A stretch of DNA of 64,000 nucleotides from Rhea pennata (Eukaryota; Chordata; Aves; Rheiformes; Rheidae), in the NCBI RefSeq assembly GCF_028389875.1, contig NC_084665.1:5691001-5755000 (forward strand). The letters are read 5' to 3'. Position numbers and translations under genes: made by a program. Below, piece by piece: positions 1-12,720 of this stretch. Numbering within the stretch: the stretch's first letter is position 1; every line of letters starts with the position of its first letter. Under the pieces are notes generated by a model, which was not told where the DNA came from, ran no database searches, and was given only the letters and a program-made list of their open reading frames with translations.

Positions 1-3000
1 TTTCAAGCTCAGACTTTCGGAAAAGTTTCAAGCTCCTGCAAATAGTGTAGGATGACAATATAATTTCAACTTAAATTTATAGATGTCATGCTGAGTTCTA
101 TAATCACTGGTGGATTCCTTATGTGTATTAAATCAAGATCTGTGTCAAGATAAAATTCAAATTGATTTACCATTTCAAAAATTTTTGTATTTTAGCTCTC
201 TTTAGTTCCTCACATGATCGCAATTTGCTATACACTGTCTCCAGGAAGCCACCATCAAAGTGGCTAGACAGTAAGAAGACTGTCTAGATGCATGTGCTAA
301 AGATACTGGTAGAGCTTCAGAGTGTAGTAGTTTTGTGAGGGTGCTGCTGAGCAGGGAGAAGTGTCAAGTGAGCTTGCTGCTATTGTACAGTAGCCTATGG
401 TTTTGGCACAAATGGACATTTCATCCAACTGATTAAAGTTTTCTAAAGAAAATATTTCTCATAGATCTAATATCTGATAGCCTGTGAAAAGGCATCTTGA
501 GGCACTAGAAGTTGAAAGTGATGATAGTATACATCTCTGAGACTATGATATAAAGTTCACCTCTTTGCTCACTTCCATTTGATCAGCAGAGCAGTGGCCA
601 CAGACATGGTGACTGTTATCAAAACTTCCTATTGAACTGTTGCTCTAGTAGATTCACAGATTCCTTAACAAAGTCAGAGAGTTCTCATTTAGCCTGGACT
701 AAAATATATTCTACGCTCCTCATTTCATGTTATTAAAAATAGAGAGGACTTTTTTCAATACTAAAACATTTGCAGGCTTACGAATGAATTATGCTTACCG
801 GTGTAACCTTGCGCATACTCATGGAGCACAAATAACTAGGCACAATATTGTCCACTGCAGAAGAGCGTGTCTGTTCAGTGCTGCAAACTGTAGGTTGCTG
901 ATGTAAAAATTCGGTTACAAAGAACTGACATGGCACAGCCTGCTAAGAAATGCCATAACTAATAACGCTCATGGAGGTGAAGAACTCAGCCTTTCAGACA
1001 TCATTGCTCAATGAGCATCCAGTGAAGAGCATATGTAGTCAGTGTCAGAAAGTTTCCCAAGGCCAACTTCCAACAAATTATATTAGGGCCTAGCAAGATG
1101 ATTTTTAATCTTCAAATCAATAGCTTTCACCCAAAAGGGATTCATGTTGTGACAAGACAAATAAATGCTGCATAGTTCAAAGGCAAATTATGAAGCCCTA
1201 AGTATTTCTACTTAGAAATAAATTCAGAATACTAATTTTTAGGCAACAGTTTTATTAGAGGTATTGTAATAAAAACACTGATGTTGAGATAATCCCATTG
1301 TGCTGAAAAGGTAGGTGGACTAACTAACACTCTGGTGGTTCAGTAATGTCACATGAAAACGCATGAGATTTTCCCATTTAAAAAACATCTCAAAACATTT
1401 CTGGAAATGCTCTATAATGTTTGCAAATGAGATATGAAATCTTATCAGTTCTCATAGAGATAACTTTCCACACTGTTCATAAAATGGCATTTAAAATATA
1501 GAGGCCCTAAATGGCATCTTGCTGGCAAGGAACATCACTGAGCTGAACCTTAAGGTGAGAGTTTATTCATTTCTTCATAGTTCTGTAAAAGTATTTTATA
1601 TTGAATGGCTTACAAGTGCTCTGTGATGATTTATAATGATAGGTACTACAGTGGTTTGCTTACATACAGCGTGTCTGAGAGACCACTCTGCTCTTTGATA
1701 CATTCTCCTGCCTCCGCATCACTGGAGGTTGGCTCAGATCTTTCCATTCCTGACAGTCCTGCTGAGTCCACTCGCATTTCAAGACCACATTTAGAACTGG
1801 CCTCCTGTTCTTGTAACCTCCCCTGGCCTCACATTAGCCTAGTTGATAACCTTTGTTCCTCCTCTAATCCCTAATGACTCCCTTCATCTATCAAGCCTTG
1901 TTCCTAACCCTCATAGATCCTTTCCATTGCTGATGCCAAAGCCTCTACTCCTCATTTCCGACTCTTCCTTGACACACGCATCTTTGTCTTGCCATCAGGT
2001 TCCAGACGGACAATATTAGCCTTTTACTTCAAGGCACGATTTTTCCCTCCCTCTTTTGCTATTTATTATTTCAGTATGTAATGTGTTAGTGGCATGCTTA
2101 AAAAATGTTATCCAGTGCACAGTTGAACTGTGATCTGGAAAGGTTTGAGGGGCTTCTGTTTGTGTTACAGTGTTTGGAGCCCTGCTCCCCTTAGTTTAAG
2201 CATTAGACCTGTTCATTTCTTTAGATTTTCAGTTTAAGTCAATCAAAACCTCAGGAATCAAATCATTTGCCATGAGTTTTCTAGCAATATGACTTTTCCC
2301 CCCAGAGAGCCAGAAGAGCATTTTTAATGAAAAATACTCTTTTTACATATAATTGGCAGTTAACCTATGGTGAGAAATGGGTTTCACCACATGAACTTTT
2401 TGAATTTTCCAAAGAGTGTCTTTTCATATCCATAGTAATTTTATATAGTTTTGCTGTGTGTGTGTGTACGCTCTCCTACATGTGTCAAAGCATGCACAAC
2501 ATTTGATACAGAGCCTGCTAAAAACAAAAAGATTTCTGTCGTCTTCAGTGGGTCTGGATCAGGATTTTAGCAAGTAACAAGCTTGCTTTTGGGCCTGACA
2601 TTACCAGAGCGCCTGCGCTCTGCGGAAGATGACAAAGAGCCTGATCTGGAAGGATTCCCTGCATTTTCCTATATAGCTGCGTAGATGGATCTGCTGGATC
2701 TCTTTACTTTGATATTTAGCTTTTTGTTAATTAAACTACTAGTAAGGGCTTTGTCCTATCTCCAGGTTGCAGGCGCTGATTGCTTCCTTTGTTGCATTCT
2801 TTTCGTGGAATCGTTTGTTTTACTGAAAGTCTATAGTGATGCCAAACTATTTTTGGCTCCACCTCATCTCACCTCTCCACTTGCTTGTGTCATGATGTCA
2901 GGTTTGATCTATGCCTTCCCCCTGCTAGACAGCTTTGCCTAAAGACATAATCCTCAGTCCCTAATAATTAGAAGTACATCAAAGGCTAGCTAGTTTGCTT

Positions 3001-5160
3001 AGCTGCAGAGGTCTACACAAGGATCTGTGTATCTTCACTTGAAAGAGATTTATAGTCTGGTGTCAAGCTTTAGAATAATCATAGCATTCCTTTTTTCCCC
3101 TTATTTATTATGATATGTTCTTGCCCACTACAGAGCCTGATTTAAAAAAACTCTACTACACACCTGAAATGAAGGCACTGTTTTCCTTAAGATTTTGATT
3201 TTAATGATCACCATATTTTGTAATATTTCTCAGCTGTACAATTATGCCCTATTTAACAGAAAAAAAGTCTTACAAAGAGCTCAGAGACTAACCCGATTAA
3301 GCCTTCATTTTAAATGATGTGTTGAATAGGAAAAAAAAAAAAGATCACTAATTGGAAGGCATGGCTTTAAGAAGTTAAATTTTTGTGTAAATACCCACAT
3401 ATTATGACTACTTTACAAACAAAAACTATATTTCCAGATTCTGGAGACTGAAAGGAGTTGTCTATGTCTGAGCTGTTCTGCTAACAAGCAGGTGATGATT
3501 GCAGGGCACGAGAGCTCTGATCTCGCATCTTTTCAATATATTGCTGGCTTCTCTGTATAAACTCCAGCAAAGCTGATGTATATAGGCAACAAACAACAGA
3601 TGACACTAATTAACAAGTAAACAAACTTATTTTCCATGGCAACATATCAAGCAGTAAGTTACAGAAGAACAACCAACTCAGAGATATTCACTGTATGAGG
3701 ATATTACACAACACAGAATAGTTCAGTATAGAAGATCGTAAAGTAATGCCCCTGGCATGGCATTACAGGAGAGGGGTGAGTCCGTACTCGATCACTGATT
3801 GATGTTATAGGTAGGAATTTAAATAGTCTACTCGAATAGTTGTCTACTTCAAAATAAACACAAAAATAAACTGTATGCTTAGAGATGCATTACAAGTTAA
3901 AAAAAAAAGGCAAAAAGGCAAGTCTAAGGTCATTGAAAGATAATATTTTTTAAAAAATAAGGTGTTAATTCTTATGTCCAGGCAAATTTTCAACATGAGT
4001 AAGTACGTTTTGCCTCACATGTTATACTCTCTGCAGTTCCTGACTCTAATGTTGGGGAGCATGGCTCTGTACAGCCATCAGGTTCCACTCCAGAAATGAA
4101 ACATTCCCTGAATTTCTGTATGTGTACACAAACATATACAGGAAATATATGTATATATATATATGTTTTTATAAGTTTACCAGATACTAGTAATTACCCT
4201 CACAAGAGTGAGTAGTAGAATAAATTTATACATGCCGCTACTGAAAACATAATCCTCAATAAAGCAGAATTTTCAGGCAGTTTGGGAAGTGATCTTGAAA
4301 ACTTTGAGCTGAAGTGTAATGTATATAGGATCATTTTATTAATAAATAGCATTTCTTTTTTTTTTTACTATTAATTTCCTTAAAACTAGGTAAATGCCAG
4401 GTATTTAGGCACAAACTTACATGACCAGATTTTTCAGAAGATATTTAGTATACCAAAACGTTGAATTAAATTCTTAATTTATGGTAACTGCATTCAAAAA
4501 GGCTTAAGCTTTGGGAAGTACAGAAACTACGTCAGGATATGGTTAAAAGCAGTGATGTTTAATGAATGACTTTACCACACGTCATAACTTTGTTCTACCC
4601 TGAGAAAGCTTTTTACCAGCTCAAACTCTTGCGTTTTCTTCCTAACTGCCAAGATGGGGAAAACTGACATTTTTGATACTAGGAACTGGTGCTCTCAGCC
4701 CTGACTCCCTACGCTGAAGGCAATTGAAAGAGAAGGCGCACGCAGTTAGGGTAACTGCTGAAGCAAACTATCAAAGAAATGGGTACAAGGAAAGTGTATC
4801 CGAATGAATACCTTTCCGGGAAATAGGTTTTAGCCAAACACAACGTATGCATTAGCCAAACACGAGTTTTTCTGGCTCAGTGCAGGATAGCTGGATGAAA
4901 TTTAATGGCCTGTAGGTCGCTGGATGATTTACGCTAGATCGTTGTAGTGTGATATTCGTATGTCCTGGATGCCTGGCTTGCCTGCAGCTCTGTGAAAAAG
5001 CCCCTGCTAAGTCTCCCTAATGTATATTCACACGTCTCGTAGCGTGCACGTGTGTGTGTACCTAAGTGGGTGTTATATTTACACGCACGCAGCCAAAATC
5101 TGGCCAGTCGTAAAAATAGGTCGCAGTGTGAACGCAAGCGCTCCACTCGTCGTTCTGTAT
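1..5160. other. AT-rich non-coding flank, no gene
   Basis: No exon-like structure supported on either strand; open frames are short and lack recognisable families. It holds short TG (2456-2468) and TA (4148-4162) runs and a 7-bp perfect inverted repeat at 2606-2621. In human the next gene downstream of OTX1 is WDPCP, but no WDPCP exon was recognised here. Confidence 0.6.
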
Positions 5161-8100
5161 TCCTGTTTTGCCTCGGGACATCAGCATCCGCGGACTCCTC
5201 CGGCGGTTATTCCTGACAAAACAGGGTGTGAGCAGGGCCGGAGCTGCTCTCACAACCGCCGGAGCGGGCTTGGAGCTGCGGGCCCACGTGCGCGCGCCGA
5301 GCGCCGGAGGCTCCCTCGGCCCCCGCGCCCCGGAGCCGTCCCCCAGCCCCCGGGTTTCTCATCGGCGACCTGCAGCTGGCGTTTGTAGGCACAGAGGGGC
5401 GAGCTGGCGAGCGCATATTTGCGTGGCAGCTGGTATGTGTTTTGTCCTGCTTGTGCTGCGGAAGGTAACGTGATGTGACAGGCTGCAATTCATCGCGTCA
5501 GTGGCGTGACAGCAGAGGAATTGGAAAAGAGCTGTAATGGTGGGCTAGCGCGAGGTGTTAAATTAACATCAGGTTGGAATATCTCACCATTTAGTCCTTT
5601 CAGAGCGGCCTGCCCAACAAGCAGGTGAGCTGAAGTAGTAGCCATCAGCTATAGCGAGGGCAACACGAAGAAAAGTCTGTGGCTTCTCCTGTGTGCAGAA
5701 GGACCAGCTCTCCTAAATATGAGCATCTTTGCACATCTGTTTTCTGAGCAGACAAACAGAAAAATGTCAGAGGACTATTTATTTATTACCTTCTCTTTCA
5801 CTACGTCGCCTGGCATGCCAACAGGCTCCGAAGCCGGGATGCTATGGAGTTCCCAGCACAGAACTGGGAGGTTGTGGCTCCCTTTCTCCGGAGACTCCTA
5901 CCCAAGAGACTGCTTGGCAGTCCACCTTTGAAAAACTCCCGCGTCGAAAGCAAAGGTGTTCGCTGATCTTGTGTTGGTTCTTGTTTGAAAGTTTTCAGCC
6001 TATTGAAACCAGCACACGCCTGTGTGTCCTGTTAAAATCCCATCTCAGGGATGCTAATAGGAATATTGCTAGTGAAAGCCGCAGGGAAAAGCCCAGGTAG
6101 GGCCAAGAGCAAACTTTGTATCTGTCACTGCTGCCAGGCTTTCGCTTGCCAAAGCTCCTAACTTGGTCCAAACATGAAAAGAAATGGGAATGAGAAAAAG
6201 CGATGGATGAAAACCTGAGCAGCAATGCCTATTACAAAGCAGAGCACCTAGGCTAAACGGCAGGTTTTTCTCAATGTTTTCTCTTGTCTGTATTTGATTC
6301 CAGCTATGTGAAATAAGTTTTCTCTAAATATTCCTCTGGTTGAGTAGCCTGTGCTGAGACTCTTTATTTTTGCAGTTCCTGAACATGTGCACCGATAATG
6401 TCTGTCCTTCAGTAATATTTTGGCAGCATTCAGCACCCCGAGAAGACTTGATGCTAGATTTCAAACTGCAAAATTTAGTCTTCACAACAATTTGTGAGGC
6501 AACACTGATTATTTCCGCGTCATTGATATTATGAAATTGCAAGATACTATAATATGATGAAAAGATATAGTTAATAATAGCCTAAGCATGCATGGTGGTC
6601 ATTATAATCAGTCATTTACCGCAGGTACCAGGGTCCTACCTTTTCACCTTTATTATTTCACTGAAGATTTAACTGGTTTTGGCCTTCTACATGCATAGTC
6701 CAAGGCCTCAGGTTACCCAGCACCGACAGCCTCCTTCTCCCGCTGCCCCCCAAGAGGCTGCAGTCCTCCCTCGCTTTCCCACTGGTATTCATATGCCTCT
6801 GCTAAATTTAGTCTTCTCATTTGCTATTATTCTTACTGCTGAAAATCCCCCCAGAAAATACCCAAACATGCCTGAACTGCCTTAAGTGAAGAGCATGTTC
6901 TGGGGTTGCCTCCGCAGAAACCTTGCAGGAAAACCCCAAATTTTATTTTCTGCTGCATGGCTGCATGGCTGCTTATGTGCCGTCAGAGTCTTACAGGAGC
7001 TTACGTCTGCTGGTCCTGTGTAACCCATTAAAGGAAGGATTTGGGACCTAGTCTAAGCTTCTCCTGAATCATCAGTGCGTGTAAGCTCATTGCTGAGTTG
7101 CACCATGGCTCTGCCTAAATAATACAAACTTATATTAGCCAGATGAAAGGTTGGGAGTACAATTAATTGTTTCTTTTGCTATAGAAGATGCACTGTGGCC
7201 AAAGGAAAAAAAAATGCAAAGTGCTTGCCTTAGGCCTTTGCTTGTAGCCACTGAGCGGCAGGACGATTAGCTCAGCTCTGTGAACAGGGAGCCTGTGCGG
7301 GCAGCCTGCTGCAGCGTCGGCCCGGCCGGTGCCACCCACCGCGCTGCCACTGCTGCCTGGTGCGGCGCGGGGGGAGACGCACGTCCGCTGCGCTGTCACC
7401 AACGTTGTTTTTAAGAATGTACAATAGTTCTCAAAAATTCATGAATGAAGCATGAGTTTGGCTCAACGCCTCCTTTTCATGTATTATCAAGTACGCTGTC
7501 CCAACCTGTTCCCCTGGGGGTCCTGACAGCAGAGCTGCCCGCTTTGCTGCTTGCTCGGTGGGATCCGCAGCAGCAGAGCGGATCAAGGACGACGTGAAAG
7601 TGGCTCTTTCCTGCTCTCCCACCGACCTGCCCTAGGACTTTGGCCACATCATTTTGTCCTTGGGCGCTTTTGTTTTCTCTAAGACGTCTCTAAGACGGCG
7701 GCGGCTCAGGAGCGCACTGCAGCCCTCCCGCCGCGTCCGAGCCCCGTGCCGGGCGTCCCGGCAGGAAGCCCCACTGCGGCCGCGCCAACGCGGCATCGCC
7801 CTCCCTGACGCCTCCCTGGGTTTGGGTCGGTTTCTCCAGCGCTGCCTTCTCCGAGGTTAACCACCCACTTAAGCGAAGTCCATTTTCCAAGCCCATTTAC
7901 TTGGATAATTTGAACTAATTTTTCCAGCGTTGGGTAAATCACCCCCCTGGGAAATCACCCATCTTTAATACTCTACTCCGAGTTCCCAGCTGCCATTAGG
8001 TGTCAGTGTGACAACAACCATGATACAGTAAGGCTCTTCGAGGGCACACACACATGCCAACCCCCTTTAAATGGCCTTTTTTATACTCAAGGAAAATATA

Positions 8101-11100
8101 ATGTGCAACTTTGCTTATAAGCAAATGTTTATTTAGTAAGATAAGTTGGTGCCTCCTGATGGAATGCTTTCGCTTCAGTAGGGTCCTGCATAAGTGTGAT
8201 TAAAATCCTGGTATTTCAGAAACTTTATGAAAAATAACTAGAAATTCCACTCATTCTGAAAAAAAAAGAGTATAAAACATTTATTTGCAAATTAGTTCGG
8301 AAACAACTCCTCGTGTTTAAAATATTACATTATTTCACAGTGGTATGCAAGAAATAGTAAAAACTTGGTATATATAAAAGTGCTTAGGGCTGTTCTCATA
8401 CAAAATTTCAAGCACTTCCCAAAATGAGATGGCAAAGATAGCGGAATTTTTTTTAGTATTACAGGAGTTTTCATAGTTTGTGTAGTTTTGGCTAAAAAGA
8501 AAAAAGTATTTTTAAAAGATAATTAATTTTAAAAATCTTTGATAGTTGCCTTTAGGATTGAGAATCCCTCAAGTACTGGTAAGATAACATTTTCTTGCCT
8601 TAACTTTCCAAGTTGGCAATGTTTCCACCATTGACTTTAATGACATTTAGCACAATGGCTAAACCAACTTGGCCTTCCCAAGGATCGAGGACTCTGTTTT
8701 GCGAGAAGCATGTGGATGCCACTTTGCCTTCCTCTTTCCTCCTTGGAGAGGGGGAAGAGACTGTGAGCATCGCTCAACTTTGCTTGTTTGTTTTTTTAGC
8801 AGATTAAATCTTGAGTAGCACCATGCTGCTGCGATAAGCATCTAAGCAGGCTTTCTTTTTAGCTACTTCCAGTTTTCTAATAGCTGTGGGATGCAGGAGC
8901 AGTTGATACTGCACAGAGTGATCCTAGCCACAGCAAGGATCTTTAGGAAACCATCTCTGTCTCCGTTGCCGAAGTTTGATAGATGAAGCTCTCTAGCTCA
9001 CAAAGGGAAAGACTTCTAGCATCTTGCAGCCCTGTCCCCCTCCAAGTGGAGGCATGGGGAAGGAAAACTCTCACGTGCCTGTCTTATCCTCATCTTTATA
9101 AGAGATAATTACAGGGGTTAGGGAGAGAAAAGATGCCAGATTCAATGACTCTCACTGCCTGCTAATACAAAAGTGTGGAGTAATCCTTGACCATTTTCAT
9201 ACTAAATGTTGCCACGATGCTGTTTTCCATTCCTTGCACTACTCATCTTGCCTAGAAAGTCATTTCCTACACTTTTGTTCAATCTCATACTATCTTGCTT
9301 TCCCTTTGTGCCATCTTAAATGCCAGTCACCCAACATTTTTTGATAGCGATACTGCTGGGGGCTTGAGAGTTCCTGCTCTCCTATGCATCTATCTTGATA
9401 TCAGAGTTAAAGTTCAGAAATAAAAAATTAAGCCCCTTGTACTTGTGCATGTGATTTCAGATCTGGTTCTTCTGCACTGTTGGTGATACAAAGGGGGCAG
9501 ATGAAAAGATTAGCTGGGATAGCAGTGCAAGAAACCCCCAGAAGTCGTAACTGCAGCTGGCCGTACCCAAGACGGGTGCAAAGCAAACTGCTTCCAGGCT
9601 CAGCCTGCTCGTGGGGCACTCTCACCCACAGCTAGCTTAGGGCAGTTCTAATTTTGCTGATTTTGAGACAAATTGTTAGCAAAATAGGCCTCAAAGCAGT
9701 AGAGAGCAACAAGCCTGCTGCCGAGTCCTGTCCTAGCAGAAGGAATGTTGCTTCAAGTCATGCTTTACACATCATGTCAAGGACCATGTTGATGGTTTCC
9801 CTCTGATCTCTTCTCCCTGCAATGTGCCCAGTTCCTGCCTGCAATCTGAAACAGTCCAAAATGCCCCGTAAAACACGAGGTGGAAGGAAGAGTTTCCACC
9901 CTAAAACAGAATCAAACTGTAAGGAGAGACTGCAAGGACCTAGCGATAACTGAGTAGACAGTGAGTATCTGTGGGTGATGCATGTCTATGTAAGAAGATT
10001 TCGTGGTGACAGCAGGGAAGGAAAAAGATCGCTAAGAATTGCAGAAACGTGCAAAGATGTTTTGTAAGGGCAAACTTTCTCTACTGAACGTTAATTGCTT
10101 TCCACAGGTACAAAATGCACTTTAAATGATGAAAGGAGTGGCTGACAAGCAACAAGTATTCAACAGATATCAGAGAATGCAGTTGAGGTTAATTACCTTC
10201 TCTTAAAAAGGAAAACAAGCAAAAAATGTTTTTTCTAAAAAGGTGAACATCTGTCTGAGACAGAATCTTATCTCTAAATTCCTGTCGTATACTTCAATGG
10301 GAAGAGCAGCAAGAAAAGCAGTGAAAGGGGCTGGCGCAGTGAGTCACAGTGATTATTTCCCATCTCTCAGCATCAGGCATCCGTTCTTTGCTTCTCTTGA
10401 ATCAAAGTACCTTTAGAAACATGAGGAGTGCCAGGAGCTGCTCACAGCTCCCTCCAGGGCCGTATTTCACCGTCTGTAAAGCATTTACGTCTACTTCCCC
10501 AAGCTTCACATTTTCACCCCAAATTAGTCTCTTCTAATGGTCAGAGCTGGGAAGGCAAATGTCAGCTCACAAACCCGGGTTTGCAGGTACTGATGGTGCA
10601 CCACAGGCTCTGGAGGCCTTTGGGCACCAGACGTGCAGAACGTGCTGGTGTTTATCAGCAAGTCTGGGCAGCAAGGCGCTCCAGCAGTTGACTGACAGCC
10701 CATAAACATGTATCAGGGAGAGCCAGCCCTTATATCTGCTTCAGTGGCTTGACTGGCCCCACCTTCCCTGTAAATTGGAAAGTGTCAGTCAAGGTGCTCC
10801 AGAGATGGTTAAAACGAGGCATGCTCTAATACCCAAGCTTCTTTTATGTCCTAGTGCCTTGAGGCGCATTTAGAAAATGCATCCAAATTTTATCCCAAAT
10901 TGTAGGATTTAGCCAAGAGCACTTTATAAGGGTCATTAAGAGACCTTAGCCACAGAATGTCAGCATACTATATAAATATATATATATATATATGCGCATG
11001 TGTGCACAAACACACCACTTGCATATACTCACATCACGGTAAATTTCTGTACTGTGTAGGTTTAAATAACATGTTAGTAACTAATATGTAACATGTTTTG

Positions 11101-12577
11101 TCTCTTTTGCATCAGTGTTGCTAATTTTGTAGGCAAATATGCATACATGCATACATAAAGACCCCATGAAAACTTGACCCTCAGTTTATGGAAACTCATC
11201 CTCAAAATTCAAAACTTCCATCTTTAAAATGCAAAAAGTATTGTAGAAAGTTAGTGTTTTTCAAGGGACTGAAAAAATAAACATTTTCAATTTTGGTACA
11301 TGGAAAACTGGCTTCTGTTAAGCTATGTAGGTATTAGGCTTGTTGCTATCACAGTAAGTTTAGTCTATACAGCTTCCATCCTAAGTGGCAGGTTTTTTGT
11401 GAGATTCACTGGTTGTGAGTATATTAGACCATCAGAAGCTGTAATGCAATATGATCCTGCAGTGAGCACTTTCTTTATAGATGGTATTCCCATTTTGCTG
11501 TTATTTTGATTAGGGAACTAACTGGCCCCAAGATTTTCTTCATTAAAAAAAAAAAGAGAGGGAAAGAAAATCTTATTTTAATAAGTCTGTGCCTCACACA
11601 GTCGAGTTTCAATACAAAAAATTTCTCCTTTCATCAGAAAGCTGATTTAATTTGCTGCAAGGTTAAACGTTAAAGGCTTCTGTCTCATGACCACGAATGC
11701 CCAAACTAAATTCGGCGCATTGCTTAAATTTCTAGCTGCAGTGCATTTAGCCTAATTGCTTTAGTAAGTTGGGTGCTTAGTAACTACTACTCTTCTGCAT
11801 TTTAGCCTTTAAAGGAGAGCCATGAAATAAGCCTGAGGGGCACAGGTGGGCTAGCCGGCTCTTTGGGATTCACCTGTGGGGTCTGACCATGTCCTCAGCC
11901 CAGGTCTGTCGAGGCTCTTCTGCTGACAAGCAAGAGTTTAAACACCTGTAGGTTTGAGCTATTTAAGCCCAAATCAATTTTGAAGCAACTAGAAAGGGTG
12001 AGCAAAATGGTTCAGGTTTCAGGGGGCTGTCAGCTAGATGTGTGCGCTGGGCCTTTGAGGATTTGGCCAGACGCTCGGAGATTGCTTCGCCTTTGTCTTG
12101 GCCCTCAGAAAGTCAGCTGGACATCACCCAGCTGCCCACCTCTGGCCGGGGAGGGCGAGAATTTAACAAAAAACTGAGTTACGGCTAAGCATTTCCTGAT
12201 TTTTGCGGGCCAAGCGATTTGGAGTCGGTTTCGGCGCCTATACGACGTTAGCTGTAAAAATCATCAGGAGTCAAGCTTGTGGCCATTCCTGCGATGAGGA
12301 AGGCAGGCTTTTGCTTTTGGAACGAGGAGCAGGGCAAGCGCCGGGGCAGTGCAGGAGAGGAAGCTGCCCTGGCTGCCCTTGGTGGACCAAGCCCCGAGTA
12401 CCCAGCTTTTTCCTCTTTGTTTATGGCCTTTACAAGCTTTTTGGTTCTCACGCAACGTATATGTCATTAAATGGCGGATGCCTCTTTGCACATGTTGTTG
12501 TGATGGCCTGTGGCAACCTGAATTAATTGTTTCAGGAGCTGATGGTGGTTACCAGCTGTAATTATTATAATTTGCAT
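5161..12577. other. Non-coding flank with small GC-rich patches
   Basis: GC-rich patches at about 5.27-5.42, 7.29-7.40 and 7.69-7.83 kb in otherwise AT-rich unique sequence. No gene, RNA or transposon recognised. Confidence 0.55.
10966..10993 (+). repeat. Short TA microsatellite
   Basis: (TA)n-rich run, followed by GCGCATGTGTGCACA alternating purine-pyrimidine sequence. Confidence 0.8.
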
Positions 12578-12720
12578 TTATAAAAACACCTTTCATCTAA
12601 GGATCTCAAAATCCTTTTGTGTGCATTTAATTAAGCCTCACAACATCCTGTGAGGTAAGTGTCAAGAGCGTTGTTATATCCATTTTTTTACAGGGGATTC
12701 TCCAAGGAAACAAGGTCAGT
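12578..12720 (-). mobile_element. Ancient MIR/CORE-type SINE relic
   Basis: The + strand reads TTTCATCTAAGGATCTCAAA, then AATTAAGCCTCACAACATCC, TGTGAGGTAAGT and CCATTTTTTTACAGGGGA. This is the antisense pattern of the conserved MIR-family 3' half (CCTCACAACA, TGAGGTA, CCATTTTACAG) found across amniotes. It is diverged, so an old insertion. The exact subfamily is not assignable by eye. Confidence 0.65.

Noticed and set aside
1605-1874. Candidate last exon of the next gene (WDPCP expected downstream of OTX1)
   Set aside because: The 89-codon frame has no similarity I can recognise and no clear acceptor; WDPCP most likely lies left of the window.
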